The position numbers were made by a program, and so were the translations under genes. Positions 18,225-26,787 of a stretch of DNA of 64,000 bases are shown here, piece after piece (positions within the stretch are counted from its first letter, which is position 1; each line of letters begins with the position of its first letter). The DNA comes from Bibersteinia trehalosi (GTDB lineage Bacteria > Pseudomonadota > Gammaproteobacteria > Enterobacterales > Pasteurellaceae), in NCBI RefSeq assembly GCF_004346205.1, contig NZ_SMAM01000004.1:1-64000 (forward strand). The letters are read 5' to 3'. Under the pieces are notes generated by a model. The model made no database searches and was not told the DNA's origin. It saw only the letters and a list, made by a program, of their open reading frames with translations.

Positions 18225-19367
18225 ATGAATCCAAAATATACCCCTTTATTTGAACCTTATACCTTAAACAATGGCGTAGAAATCCCTAACCGCCTCACCG
18301 TTGCCCCTTTAACGATTTATGATTCAGGCGAAGACGGCGAGATGACCGAAGCAGGGCGCACATTCTGGCAAGATCGCTTTAATGGATTTGGCTTATACAT
18401 TATGCCCTTTACCAATGTTCACCCGAGCGGTATCGGCTTTGAAAGCCCAAATGCCTTTGATGAACGCCATTTACCTACCTTGCGTGAATACGCCGAAATT
18501 GCCCATAAACAAAGTGCCAAAGCCGTGGTGCAAATTGCTCATAGCGGTTTACGTGCTGATCCTGCTATGACACAAGGGTATGATGTGGTTGCACCAACAG
18601 GCGATGCCTATGGGCGTTTTCGTACAATGAGCGAAAGTGAAGTGTGGGAGATGGTGCAAAGCTATGCTCGTGCTGCAGAATTAGTGATGGAAGCAGGGTT
18701 TGATGGCGTGGAGATTCACGGTGCGAATGGCTGGCAAATTCAGCAATTTGTGTCAGCAGCGACAAACTATCGCACTGATTTTTGGGGCGGAAACCTAGAA
18801 AAACGCTTAAAGTTCCCACTGGAAATTGTCAAAGCCATTGATGAAATGCGTAAAAAACACAACCGCCCTGATTTTATCATCGGTTATCGTTTCTCCCCCG
18901 AAGAACCGGGCGAGCGAGGCATTACCATGAAAGAAACGCTGACACTGGTGGACACACTGTTAGAAATGCCAATTCAATACTTGCACATTTCGCTGTGGGA
19001 TTTTTATAAAAAAGTCCGTCGTGGTGCAGATACGGCATTAACTCGTATGCAAGTTGTGCACGACCGCATCGCAGGGCGAGTACCGTTCTTTGGCTCAGGC
19101 AACCTTTACACCGCAGATGATATGCTCAACGCCTACCAAACAGGCTGGGTGGAGTCCGTCTCCATCGGCAAAAGCATTATGCTTAACCCGAATTTAGTGG
19201 AACTGATCAAAACAGGACTAGAAGCTGAAATCCAAACCACCTTTGACTGGGAACAAGCCGATTTTTACCGCTATACCCCAGCGATGTTACACGGCACCAG
19301 AATGGGACACGATTTTTATCCACCCAGCAAACAACTTGGCGTGCGTTATAAATCGGAGCATTTTTAG
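18225..19367 (+). CDS. NADH:flavin oxidoreductase, old yellow enzyme family
   Basis: A cytoplasmic FMN enzyme likely to reduce activated alkenes, quinones or nitro compounds with NAD(P)H. The 380-residue TIM barrel has NRLTVAPLTIYDS at the FMN site, VVQIAHSGLRADP, the HGANGWQIQQFVS segment typical of OYE-type enzymes, and RVPFFGSGNLYTADDM near the phosphate site. The start at 18225 is chosen because GGAG lies 9 nt upstream; the earlier ATG at 18210 overlaps that site. It is driven by the LysR-type promoter before it and closes with an uptake-signal-like terminator. Confidence 0.85.
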   Translation: MNPKYTPLFEPYTLNNGVEIPNRLTVAPLTIYDSGEDGEMTEAGRTFWQDRFNGFGLYIMPFTNVHPSGIGFESPNAFDERHLPTLREYAEIAHKQSAKAVVQIAHSGLRADPAMTQGYDVVAPTGDAYGRFRTMSESEVWEMVQSYARAAELVMEAGFDGVEIHGANGWQIQQFVSAATNYRTDFWGGNLEKRLKFPLEIVKAIDEMRKKHNRPDFIIGYRFSPEEPGERGITMKETLTLVDTLLEMPIQYLHISLWDFYKKVRRGADTALTRMQVVHDRIAGRVPFFGSGNLYTADDMLNAYQTGWVESVSIGKSIMLNPNLVELIKTGLEAEIQTTFDWEQADFYRYTPAMLHGTRMGHDFYPPSKQLGVRYKSEHF

Positions 19368-19374
19368 CCATTAA

Positions 19375-19430
19375 AACAAGCGCTCTGTTTTGCAGAAAAT
19401 TTTGCAAAATGGTGCGCTTGTTATTGTTTT
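19375..19430 (+). terminator. Uptake-signal-like terminator after the flavin oxidoreductase
   Basis: AACAAGCGC (19375-19383) pairs with GCGCTTGTT (19414-19422), with TTTTGCA/TGCAAAA inner pairing, followed by a T-rich tail. Confidence 0.65.
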
Positions 19431-19789
19431 ACTTCGTTTCTTCAACAATCTTATAGCTCACACTTCGCCCGCCGCTTTCTGAGCGTTGTAATATGCCTTT
19501 TTCCACCAAATCGGTGAGATCCCGCAAAGCGGTATCCCGAGAAACTTTGGTGAGAGCGGCATATTTTTTATTGGTGAGTTTGCCTTCAAAATCTTCTAAG
19601 CACTGACTGGGTCAGCACTTGTAACCGAGCTTGTTCCGAAAGTTCAAAGCCCAGCGTGCTCATTTTCCCGAGTAATAAGCCTTGTTGATAATGGGTTTGA
19701 TTGAGCAATGAGGATAATCGGGTAAGGTCATATTCCCATTTATGCCAATTTGTTTTTTGCCAAATATATTCATGGTTAAATTGCGTCAT
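19429..19789 (-). pseudogene. Fic-family protein remnant (central domain deleted)
   Basis: Read on the minus strand, the first about 60 codons from ATG 19789 encode a DUF4172-type Fic N-terminus (NHEYIWQKTNWHKWEYDLT, then LLLGKMSTLGFELSEQARLQ, VLTQ). In another frame, the segment ending at TAA 19429-19431 encodes the winged-helix C-terminus typical of these proteins (EDFEGKLTNKKYAALTKVSR, DTALRDLTDLVEKGIL). The two halves join near 19600-19612, and the whole catalytic Fic core (HPFxxGNGR) is missing. It is an internal deletion remnant, not expressed as an AMP-transferase. Family identity is from motif recall. Confidence 0.75.
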
Positions 19790-19864
19790 CAGGCAATTTT
19801 CCCCGTTATTTGACTTATTTTGCAAAACATGTTGAAAAACAAACCGCTTATTTATTCTCAATTA

Positions 19865-19929
19865 TTGCCAGATAGTCAAAACTCATTTAAAAATCTATCG
19901 CTTTTTCAGCAAAAATCATTCTTTATAAT
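19865..19929 (+). promoter_or_regulatory. LysR-type operator and promoter of an alpha/beta hydrolase
   Basis: TTGCCAGATAGTCAA (19865-19879) is a one-mismatch version of the TTGC-N7-GCAA dyad. Its centre is 54.5 bp from the perfect TATAAT (19924-19929), the same geometry as at 18098. Confidence 0.6.
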
Positions 19930-19958
19930 TTGCCGTAACAACGAAAAAATAAGGAAAA

Positions 19959-20837
19959 ATGATGCAAGAATTAGCGATTCCAACTCACACTGGCACCATC
20001 TTACACGGTGCATTATTTGAAAGTCGCCATAAAGCCGATACGGTAGTGATTGCGATTACGGGCATTCACGGCAATTTTTATTCCAATCCGTTTTATTACA
20101 ATATCGGTGAAACGCTTTCGGCAAATGGCATTGATTTTATTTATGCTCAAACTCGCAATGCGTTTGGGCAAATACCGATAACGAATGCGAAAACAGGCGA
20201 AAAAGAGTTAATTGGTTCGTGGAATGAAGATTTTACTAAGACCGATGACGATATTTCTGCTTATTTGGATTTTGCCGAACGCCTTGGTTATCAGCGGATT
20301 ATTCTTGCAGGGCATTCGCTTGGGGCGAACAAGGTGGTGTATTACCTTTCTCGCCACCATGATCCCCGAGTCAGTAAATTTATTTTGCTCAGCCCTGCTA
20401 ATGTTACTCATTTAACCAATTTTGTGAGCGATCAGGAAAAAGCGGTGGTGAAACAGTATGTAGAACAGGGATTAGGGCAAAAAGTCCTGCCGTTTGAACT
20501 GTTTGGCTGGCTCGGTGGTACGGCGGAGATGGCGTATCAATGGTTGTTCACCGATACTCTCAATAATATGCATGTGGAACAAGAACGGGATTTTTCGCAG
20601 GTGGAAAACGTACAACATAGTGGCGCATTATTGATTGGGACATTAGACCGTTTTACTTATGGCGATCCGTGCGGTTTCTTGGAAAATATCAACCGCCATT
20701 TCCCCAATGCTCATCAAAATGAGCTGATTTTTATTGAACGCACAGGGCATACTTATCAGCAAAAGGAACAGGAAGTGGCGGATCGGTTGTTGGCGTTAGT
20801 GCAAAAATGGCAAGCTACGGCTTCATCTGCTTGCTGA
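19959..20837 (+). CDS. Alpha/beta hydrolase
   Basis: A predicted cytoplasmic serine hydrolase of 292 residues. The nucleophile elbow is GHSLGAN near residue 119, an oxyanion-type stretch ITGIHGNF lies near 33, and the likely catalytic His is in ERTGHTYQQ near 267. No signal peptide is visible. AAGGA precedes tandem ATG codons (19959 and 19962). Its 3' end overlaps the converging LysR gene by 23 bp. The substrate is unknown; its LysR-type promoter ties it to the neighbouring redox genes. Confidence 0.75.
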   Translation: MMQELAIPTHTGTILHGALFESRHKADTVVIAITGIHGNFYSNPFYYNIGETLSANGIDFIYAQTRNAFGQIPITNAKTGEKELIGSWNEDFTKTDDDISAYLDFAERLGYQRIILAGHSLGANKVVYYLSRHHDPRVSKFILLSPANVTHLTNFVSDQEKAVVKQYVEQGLGQKVLPFELFGWLGGTAEMAYQWLFTDTLNNMHVEQERDFSQVENVQHSGALLIGTLDRFTYGDPCGFLENINRHFPNAHQNELIFIERTGHTYQQKEQEVADRLLALVQKWQATASSAC

Positions 20838-21681
20838 TAAAATCTACAAATGTTCGCACAATCGTAGAAGGATAGCGATGAGCAGCATAGATCATCGTTA
20901 AATCAAAATGCGGATTAGGTACATCCCTCAACACTTCTACCAATCCATTTTCCGCCACCAATCTCTCTACGGTAAAATCGGCAAGTTGAGCAATCGCCTT
21001 ACCTCTTTTTACCATACATTCCAACGCATAACTGTCATTGCTTGCAAAAAAATAAGGAATTTCAACCGCTTGTTTGCCTGTGCCAAGCTTGATGGTGCTT
21101 TCATCATTTTTTGCCCACACGGCAAGAGGAAAATACGCAAGATCTTTTATCGTAGTCGGCGTACCATAACGCGCCAATAAATCAGGGTGTGCGACCCATT
21201 TGCTACTGAGTTGCCTTACTTTTTTGGCAATAAAACCATCACCGTGCAAATCACCAATACGAAATGCGACATCAATACCATCTGCACTTAAATCCAATAC
21301 TCGGTCGGTTATTGTGCAATGCACTTGAATTTGAGGGTATTGCGTTTGAAATTGTGCAATCCAGTCAAGTACAGGCTCACAAGCTGGGCTGGCAGAAATC
21401 CGTAATTTCCCCTGCAACTGCTGTTGCTCGGAAAAAAGGAGTTGCTCGGCATTCACTAAATTTTCAATGCTTAAATGCACTTGCTCATAGAGCCTTTGCC
21501 CTGCCATTGTGGGCTTAACCCCTGACTTCTGGCGGTCAAACAGCTGTATATTTAGTGATTTCTCCAATTCTGCAATTTGACGGCTAATGGTCGCAATCGG
21601 CACATTTAACCGTTCGGAGGCTTTGGACAAACTGCCGTGCTGGATAACGGCAACGAAAAGGCGGAGGGTGTTGAGGTTCAT
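20815..21681 (-). CDS. LysR-family transcriptional regulator (first of three)
   Basis: A 288-residue regulator with an N-terminal winged helix (LRLFVAVIQHGSLSKASERL, then ISRQIAELEKSLNIQLFDR) and a substrate-binding domain from about residue 90. The ATG at 21681 is preferred over the TTG at 21690. It is divergent from a nitronate-monooxygenase-like gene, and an 11-bp inverted repeat lies between them. That arrangement is classic for a LysR protein controlling its neighbour. Confidence 0.88.
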   Translation of the reverse strand: MNLNTLRLFVAVIQHGSLSKASERLNVPIATISRQIAELEKSLNIQLFDRQKSGVKPTMAGQRLYEQVHLSIENLVNAEQLLFSEQQQLQGKLRISASPACEPVLDWIAQFQTQYPQIQVHCTITDRVLDLSADGIDVAFRIGDLHGDGFIAKKVRQLSSKWVAHPDLLARYGTPTTIKDLAYFPLAVWAKNDESTIKLGTGKQAVEIPYFFASNDSYALECMVKRGKAIAQLADFTVERLVAENGLVEVLRDVPNPHFDLTMIYAAHRYPSTIVRTFVDFISKQMKP

Positions 21682-21725
21682 TGTTTTCAATCCCTATTTT
21701 TAAATAGTAAGAAAATGTTTTCATT

Positions 21726-21767
21726 ATACTTAAAACTTTTCCTTAAAAGGGACTAAGTTTTAAGTAT
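21726..21767. promoter_or_regulatory. Operator dyad between LysR gene and nitronate monooxygenase-like gene
   Basis: ATACTTAAAAC (21726-21736) and GTTTTAAGTAT (21757-21767) are perfect 11-bp inverted arms. A second small dyad (CTTTTCCTTAAAAG) lies between them. It is a probable binding site of the adjacent LysR protein. Confidence 0.55.
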
Positions 21768-21881
21768 AAACAGGACTTTGTTTTCCAAATCCGAAAACCA
21801 GCTTCCCATTTCCACTCATTCCCTCCCAAATCCAAAATCATTACACTACGCTCAAATTTTCAATTCAAATAGGAAAAAATG

Positions 21882-22832
21882 ATGAACCGCATTACTCAAA
21901 TTCTGAATATCAAACACCCTATCGTTCAAGCGCCGATGTCTTGGCTGACCGATGCAAAACTGGTTGCTGCTGTTGCAGAAGCGGGTGGATTAGGCTTTTT
22001 AGCGCCACACGCTGGGCAAAATACCAATCCAAGCTCTAATCAGGAAGTCTTAGATCGTATGCGTGCAGAAATCCGTAAAGTGAAAGCACTGACGGATAAA
22101 CCTTTTGGTGTGCCATTTATTGTGTCTTACGATTTTTCGCTGATTGAACCAATGGTAGAACTCTTTATTGAAGAACAAGTGCCTGTGGTGCTAGATAATG
22201 GCTTACTTGATGAAGCGATTTATCAAAAATTCAAACAAGCGGGGACAAAAATCATCTGCCGTTTGCCAAATCCAAATTTAGCAGACGCTTTAAAAGCCCA
22301 AGCATTAGGTGCGGATATTTTGGTACTGACAGGGTTTGATGAAGGCGGTACATTACCTGCCAAAGAAAACGGTAGCTTCTCGGTGCTTGCGGAGTATGTG
22401 GGGAAAGTGGATTTACCATTGATGTTAGCAGGGGGCATTGCGGATAAACGCACGGTACAAGCAGCGTTAAATTTAGGTGCAGAAGGGGTATGGGTTGGCA
22501 CTGCATTTATTGCTACTGAAGAATGTCGTGCGAGTGAAAACGTGAAAAATTGGATTGTGAGAGCGAATGCCAATGATCTGCTGTTATTCCGTACAGAACC
22601 CCATTACTACCGTTCACTGCCGACAGAACTGGCTAAAAAATGCTTTGAAATGAGTGAAAATGGCGCAACTCGTGCGGAGATTGCTAAGGTAATGAATGCC
22701 GGTACAGGAATGCGTTTAGGTATGCTTGAAGGCGATTTTGAAAATGGTTATGTGTCGGTAGGCAATGGTATTTCAGCGATCAACAAAGTGCAATCGGTGA
22801 AAGGGTTGATTGAGGAGTTGATGGGCGAATAG
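21882..22832 (+). CDS. Nitronate monooxygenase / FabK-like FMN enzyme
   Basis: A 316-residue FMN-binding TIM-barrel oxidoreductase. Landmarks are KHPIVQAPMSWLTDAKLVAAV, AEAGGLGFLAPHAG, the LPLMLAGGIADKRTVQAAL phosphate-binding loop and GAEGVWVGTAFIATEE. Nitronate monooxygenases oxidise toxic alkyl nitronates, and enoyl reductase FabK has the same fold; the monooxygenase reading fits the setting better. AGGA lies 7 nt before the chosen ATG. It probably starts an operon with the next two genes. Confidence 0.75.
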   Translation: MNRITQILNIKHPIVQAPMSWLTDAKLVAAVAEAGGLGFLAPHAGQNTNPSSNQEVLDRMRAEIRKVKALTDKPFGVPFIVSYDFSLIEPMVELFIEEQVPVVLDNGLLDEAIYQKFKQAGTKIICRLPNPNLADALKAQALGADILVLTGFDEGGTLPAKENGSFSVLAEYVGKVDLPLMLAGGIADKRTVQAALNLGAEGVWVGTAFIATEECRASENVKNWIVRANANDLLLFRTEPHYYRSLPTELAKKCFEMSENGATRAEIAKVMNAGTGMRLGMLEGDFENGYVSVGNGISAINKVQSVKGLIEELMGE

Positions 22833-22933
22833 CAAGAAAACGCTTGAAGAAATTCAAGCGGTATTTTTTGATTAACTTTTTGCAAAATAATATTAAGAGA
22901 CTTGAAAATTTTAATCACTCAATAGGCATAGCA

Positions 22934-23848
22934 ATGAAAATGTTTTTAAAAACCACTGCCATCGCACTGGCATTATCCTTATCATTTGCAGGCGTAGCGA
23001 ATGCTAACACAGTTATTCAGCCAACTATCAGCCAAATCAAAACCCTTGACGGCTTAACTCTGCACCTGCAAAAAGACATTCCACAAAGCAAAACAAAAGC
23101 CGTTGTGGTGATTTCGCACGGTTTGGCGAGCCATTCGGGGGTGTTTGGCGATTTTGTCAAAACGATGAACGCAAACGACATTGCCGTTTATCGCTTTGAC
23201 CATCGTGGGCACGGCAAATCGGACGGGCGAGACAGCATTCACATCAAAAGCTATTTTGAAATGGTGGAAGATTTACGTCTTGTAGTGGAAAAAGCCAAAG
23301 CGGAAAACCCAAATACGCCTGTGTTTGTATTAGGACATTCAATGGGTGGACACATCACCGCACTTTTCGGCACAAAATACCCACAAGGGGCGGACGGCTT
23401 TATTTTGGCGGCAGGTGTGTTGCGGTATAACCAGATGAATTTTGGGTATTTGCCACGCCCCGAGCCTGCGGAGAGTTTTGTGAATGGCTTTGAAGCGGCA
23501 CACAAAACCTTGAATTTGCCAATACCTGATATGGGGGCTGGTTTATCCCTACCGAACGATCCGCTGATGTTGGAAAAATTCTCGGTATCTTTCCCAAACA
23601 GTTTCAAAGAAGGCGTGCAATATCTCAAAGCACACAGCTACGATTTCACCGCCCCAGTATTATTGGTCAGCGGCGATGCGGATCTGTACGTTGTGCCGAA
23701 AGATGCCATCGATTTTTATAATGAAACCAACTCGACTGATAAAAGCCTGCGTCTTTACCCCAATATCGGGCATATGTTAATGTTGGATAGCAATGGCAAA
23801 CTGATCACCCAAGATATTGTGAATTGGATTGAGGAACGAGCAAAATAA
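22934..23848 (+). CDS. Secreted alpha/beta hydrolase, monoacylglycerol-lipase-like
   Basis: A 304-residue protein whose start MKMFLKTTAIALALSLSFAG opens a signal peptide (cleavage near GVANA|NT), so it is periplasmic or exported. The mature part is a serine aminopeptidase S33/monoacylglycerol lipase fold: HGLASHSGVFGDF, DHRGHGKSDG, nucleophile GHSMGGH, catalytic Asp in VSGDADLYV and His in NIGHMLML. An uptake-signal core (CAAGCGGT) lies just upstream. Substrate unknown; lysophospholipid or glyceride esterase is likely. Confidence 0.8.
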   Translation: MKMFLKTTAIALALSLSFAGVANANTVIQPTISQIKTLDGLTLHLQKDIPQSKTKAVVVISHGLASHSGVFGDFVKTMNANDIAVYRFDHRGHGKSDGRDSIHIKSYFEMVEDLRLVVEKAKAENPNTPVFVLGHSMGGHITALFGTKYPQGADGFILAAGVLRYNQMNFGYLPRPEPAESFVNGFEAAHKTLNLPIPDMGAGLSLPNDPLMLEKFSVSFPNSFKEGVQYLKAHSYDFTAPVLLVSGDADLYVVPKDAIDFYNETNSTDKSLRLYPNIGHMLMLDSNGKLITQDIVNWIEERAK

Positions 23849-23854
23849 GGAGCG

Positions 23855-24607
23855 ATGGTGAACATTGGTATTATTGGCATTGGACAAATTGGCGGCACAA
23901 TTGCCCAAAAATTCGCCCAAGTGGGGCATACGGTTAAAGTTGCCAATTCCAAAGGCATTGACAGCATCGCAGATTTTGCCGAAAAAATTGGGGCAATCCC
24001 TGCGGATTTACACAGCGTAGGTGTGGATATTGATGTCCTGATTTTATCCATTCCCACGCCTGCGATTGCCGATTTGCCCCCAAATTTGTGGGCGAATTTG
24101 TCGCCTGATACGGTGATTGTGGACACGAGCAATTATTACCCTGAATTTCGTGATAAAGCCATTAGCGAGATTGACAACGGACAGCCTGAAAGCCTGTGGG
24201 TAAGCGATATGGTAGGACGTGGTGTGATCAAGGCGTTTAATATGCTGCTTGCTCATTCACTTGCCCATTTAGGCAAAACCAAAGGAGAGCTAAACCGTCT
24301 TGCAATGTGGGTGGCTGGCGATAATGAAAGCCAAAAACAGCTTGTGATGAGCTTAGTTGATGAATGCGGATTTGAACCGCTAGATGCTGGTGATTTAGCA
24401 AATTCGTGGCAACAACAACCCAATTCAGCAGGGTATTGTTGTGATTATACCGCCGATGAATTACGCCAAAGCCGTGCAAATTCTGCCCAAACGCCAAACA
24501 GCATCCGCCAAAACCGAGCCTATGCGGTGGGCGAATTACCCAAACTGACAGGGGGCGATTTTTCGCACGATAAGGTAATTAAAGCCAATCGGATTTTGAA
24601 TACTTAA
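23855..24607 (+). CDS. F420H2:NADP-oxidoreductase-like (NAD(P)-binding) protein
   Basis: A 250-residue protein with an N-terminal Rossmann fold (IGIIGIGQIGGTIAQKFAQ, VANSKG). It resembles the coenzyme-F420-dependent NADP reductase / pyrroline-carboxylate-reductase-like superfamily (DTSNYYPEFRD, VKAFNMLLAHSL-type helix). Pasteurellaceae are not known to make F420, so the partner is probably a flavin or another carbonyl substrate. AAGGAG overlaps the upstream stop, so the gene is translationally close-coupled to the hydrolase. Confidence 0.65.
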   Translation: MVNIGIIGIGQIGGTIAQKFAQVGHTVKVANSKGIDSIADFAEKIGAIPADLHSVGVDIDVLILSIPTPAIADLPPNLWANLSPDTVIVDTSNYYPEFRDKAISEIDNGQPESLWVSDMVGRGVIKAFNMLLAHSLAHLGKTKGELNRLAMWVAGDNESQKQLVMSLVDECGFEPLDAGDLANSWQQQPNSAGYCCDYTADELRQSRANSAQTPNSIRQNRAYAVGELPKLTGGDFSHDKVIKANRILNT

Positions 24608-24617
24608 TCCCAAAACA

Positions 24618-24657
24618 AAAACACCGTTTATTCTGATGATAAGCGGTGTTTTTCTTT
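24618..24657 (+). terminator. Terminator after the three-gene operon
   Basis: AAAACACCG (24618-24626) and CGGTGTTTT (24644-24652) form a perfect 9-bp stem followed by TTTCTTT. Confidence 0.75.
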
Positions 24658-24677
24658 GGAAATTTTACAAAAAAATC

Positions 24678-24743
24678 TTTCCATTTTCAGAAATAATCTT
24701 CCCATAAATCGCCATTATTTTATCAACTTCAAAATCCTATAAT
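24678..24743 (+). promoter_or_regulatory. Promoter of the LLM monooxygenase with LysR-spaced dyad
   Basis: TTTCCATTTTCAGAAA (24678-24693; TTTC-N8-GAAA) is centred 55 bp from a perfect TATAAT (24738-24743). The spacing equals that of the TTGC-N7-GCAA promoters but the half-sites differ, suggesting a different LysR-type regulator. Confidence 0.45.
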
Positions 24744-24773
24744 ACTTTCAATCTATTTTATAGGAGAAACAAA

Positions 24774-26132
24774 ATGACCGATTATCTTGATAACTCAAAT
24801 AAAAAAATCAAACTTGCCCTGCAACTTGTCTCTGGCTATGGTGGCGAATTTCAATCGTGGCGACTTGCCGATAGCAATGAGAAAGCCTATACCGACATTG
24901 ATTATTATGTGGAAATGGCAAAAACGGCTGAAAAAGGCAAAATTCACACGCTATTTATTGCGGATACGCCGTCCTTTGGTGGGGCTGGCGGTGGCACGGA
25001 CATTGCCACTCGCTCACCTGCTTTTCCCCTTGAACCGATGGTAATGCTCTCTGCCGTTGCCTATGCTACGCAAAAAATCGGAATGGTGGCGACTTTTTCT
25101 ACCACTTACAACTTGCCTTATAACCTTGCCCGACAATTGAAGACGCTGGATACTTTATCCAAAGGGCGTATGGGCTGGAATGCCGTTACCACAGGCACGC
25201 CTTTGACCGCTTACAATTTTGGCAATAAGCCCTTGCCTGACACCACCACGCGTTATGAGATGGCACACGAAATGGTGGAAGCAGTGCAAACGCTGTGGGG
25301 CACTTTTGGCGAAAATGCCTACATCACCGACAAAGTGTCAGGACAATTTGCCGATATGAGCCAAATAAGACAAGCCAATTATCAAGGCAAGCATTATCAA
25401 GTCAAAGGGGCATTGCCGATTCCAGCCACACCACAAGGACAACCACCGATTTTTCAGGCAGGTCCAAGCCCAGAAGGAGTAGAGTTGGCAGGACGCTTTG
25501 CCAGTGGTGTGTATGCCAATCCGTTTAGTATTGATGAGGCAAGAAGTTACCGCAATGTGCTCAAACAAAGTGCCATTGCCCACGGTAGAAATCCTGATGA
25601 AATCAATATGTTTAGCGGATTTATGTTTACCATTGGCGACAGTTATGAAGAAGCACTCGCTCGCCGTATGCAGCTCCTTGATTTTATGAGTGATGAGGAA
25701 TTTAATGGGCAAATTCGCTATTTATCAGCAATGATTGGGGTGGATTTGACAGGGCGAGATGTGAATGAACCTTTGCCAGAATATCTACAAAATCAGGCAA
25801 GCCCACACCCCCACGACCCGCGTTCGCCAAGAGCGGTGGAACTGATCCAGCGTGGAATGTCGCCCAAAGAAGTGCTGGCAAATGGTGTGATTAACTATCA
25901 CCCTGTGGTGGTCGGCACCGCAACCGATGTGGCGGATTTTATGGAAGAATGGTTTAAGGCTGGGGCAACAGACGGCTTTTCGCTTGCGCCTGACAGCCAA
26001 AAAGGGGTAAGTGATTTTGTGGAAAAAGTCGTGCCGATTTTGCAGGAGCGAGGCATTTATCATCTTGATTATGAAGGAAATACCTTGCGTGAGCATTTGG
26101 GCGTGGGTTATCAGTATGGGTTGAAAGGGTAA
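24774..26132 (+). CDS. LLM-class flavin monooxygenase (NtaA/SnaA/DszA family)
   Basis: A 452-residue FMNH2-dependent oxygenase of the luciferase-like family, acting on small organosulfur, amine or chelator substrates. Family features are LALQLVSGYGGEFQSWR, the TLFIADTPS strand, the TTYNLPYNLARQLKTLDTLS segment, GRMGWNAVTT and QAGPSPEGVELAGRFA. It would need reduced flavin from a partner reductase; candidates in the window are the flavin-reductase-like protein at 37131 and the OYE homologue. AGGAGA precedes the ATG. Confidence 0.85.
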   Translation: MTDYLDNSNKKIKLALQLVSGYGGEFQSWRLADSNEKAYTDIDYYVEMAKTAEKGKIHTLFIADTPSFGGAGGGTDIATRSPAFPLEPMVMLSAVAYATQKIGMVATFSTTYNLPYNLARQLKTLDTLSKGRMGWNAVTTGTPLTAYNFGNKPLPDTTTRYEMAHEMVEAVQTLWGTFGENAYITDKVSGQFADMSQIRQANYQGKHYQVKGALPIPATPQGQPPIFQAGPSPEGVELAGRFASGVYANPFSIDEARSYRNVLKQSAIAHGRNPDEINMFSGFMFTIGDSYEEALARRMQLLDFMSDEEFNGQIRYLSAMIGVDLTGRDVNEPLPEYLQNQASPHPHDPRSPRAVELIQRGMSPKEVLANGVINYHPVVVGTATDVADFMEEWFKAGATDGFSLAPDSQKGVSDFVEKVVPILQERGIYHLDYEGNTLREHLGVGYQYGLKG

Positions 26133-26336
26133 GTTCAGCAGATCTTAATCATTAATGCCCATCAGTCTTATACGTTTTCTAAAATAAAATACACAAAGCC
26201 TTTAGTTAATAACCCCGCAAACAAAGGCTTAATGTAATATCAAGGCACCTATATGCTTGAAAATAACGATGGGCGGATACTGTAATTTCCTGAACGAATT
26301 AATGAGAAAGCAAAACTCGTTTATTCATCTAGATTA
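26133..26336. other. Non-coding gap after the LLM monooxygenase
   Basis: It holds a hairpin AAGCCTTT (26197-26204) / AAAGGCTT (26224-26231) that may end the LLM transcript, although no T-run follows. The rest shows no gene. Confidence 0.35.
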
Positions 26337-26402
26337 TTGCCAAATTAGCAAAACTTTCTTAATTTATTCTTGCTTTTTCTATTAATAAAACTCTCCTACA
26401 CT
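26337..26402 (+). promoter_or_regulatory. LysR-type operator and promoter of the tautomerase operon
   Basis: TTGCCAAATTAGCAA (26337-26351) is a TTGC-N7-GCAA dyad, flanked by ATTAT and AAACT as at the sister promoters. Its centre is 55.5 bp from TACACT (26397-26402). Confidence 0.65.
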
Positions 26403-26431
26403 TTCTCCATTCATATGCAATGGAGAAAACA

Positions 26432-26785
26432 ATGCCATTTGTCTTAGCAAAATTTAGTACACCAGTCAGTCCAGCACAGGAAATTGCTTTAAAAAATGGA
26501 TTTGGTCAAGCAATTGGACTTATACCGTATAAATCTGAATCAGTACTTTTATTAGAGATTGAACAAGATGCACACTTGTGGCTAGCTGGCGATAATCACC
26601 CCTCTGCTTATATTCAAGTGAGTATTTTTGCCAATGAACACCATTCTGGTTACGCAGAATTTACAGCGGAAATTACTCGCTTAATCCATAAAACCTTATC
26701 TATCGCCCCTGAACGGATTTTTATCAAATTTGATGATATTACAGCGTGGGGCATGGCTGGGCAGTATATTGAACGCAGGGGGTAA
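26432..26785 (+). CDS. MIF-like tautomerase
   Basis: A 117-residue protein of the 4-oxalocrotonate tautomerase/MIF superfamily, which uses an N-terminal Pro as catalytic base. The start at 26432 (MPFVLAKFS) is chosen because it exposes Pro after Met removal and has GGAG about 9 nt upstream; the ATG at 26420 would bury it. WLAGDNHPSAYIQVSIFANE matches the MIF-type core strand. It might act as a keto-enol tautomerase on phenylpyruvate-like compounds. It is first in an operon with the DsbA-like and LysR genes. Confidence 0.75.
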   Translation: MPFVLAKFSTPVSPAQEIALKNGFGQAIGLIPYKSESVLLLEIEQDAHLWLAGDNHPSAYIQVSIFANEHHSGYAEFTAEITRLIHKTLSIAPERIFIKFDDITAWGMAGQYIERRG

Positions 26786-26787
26786 TA

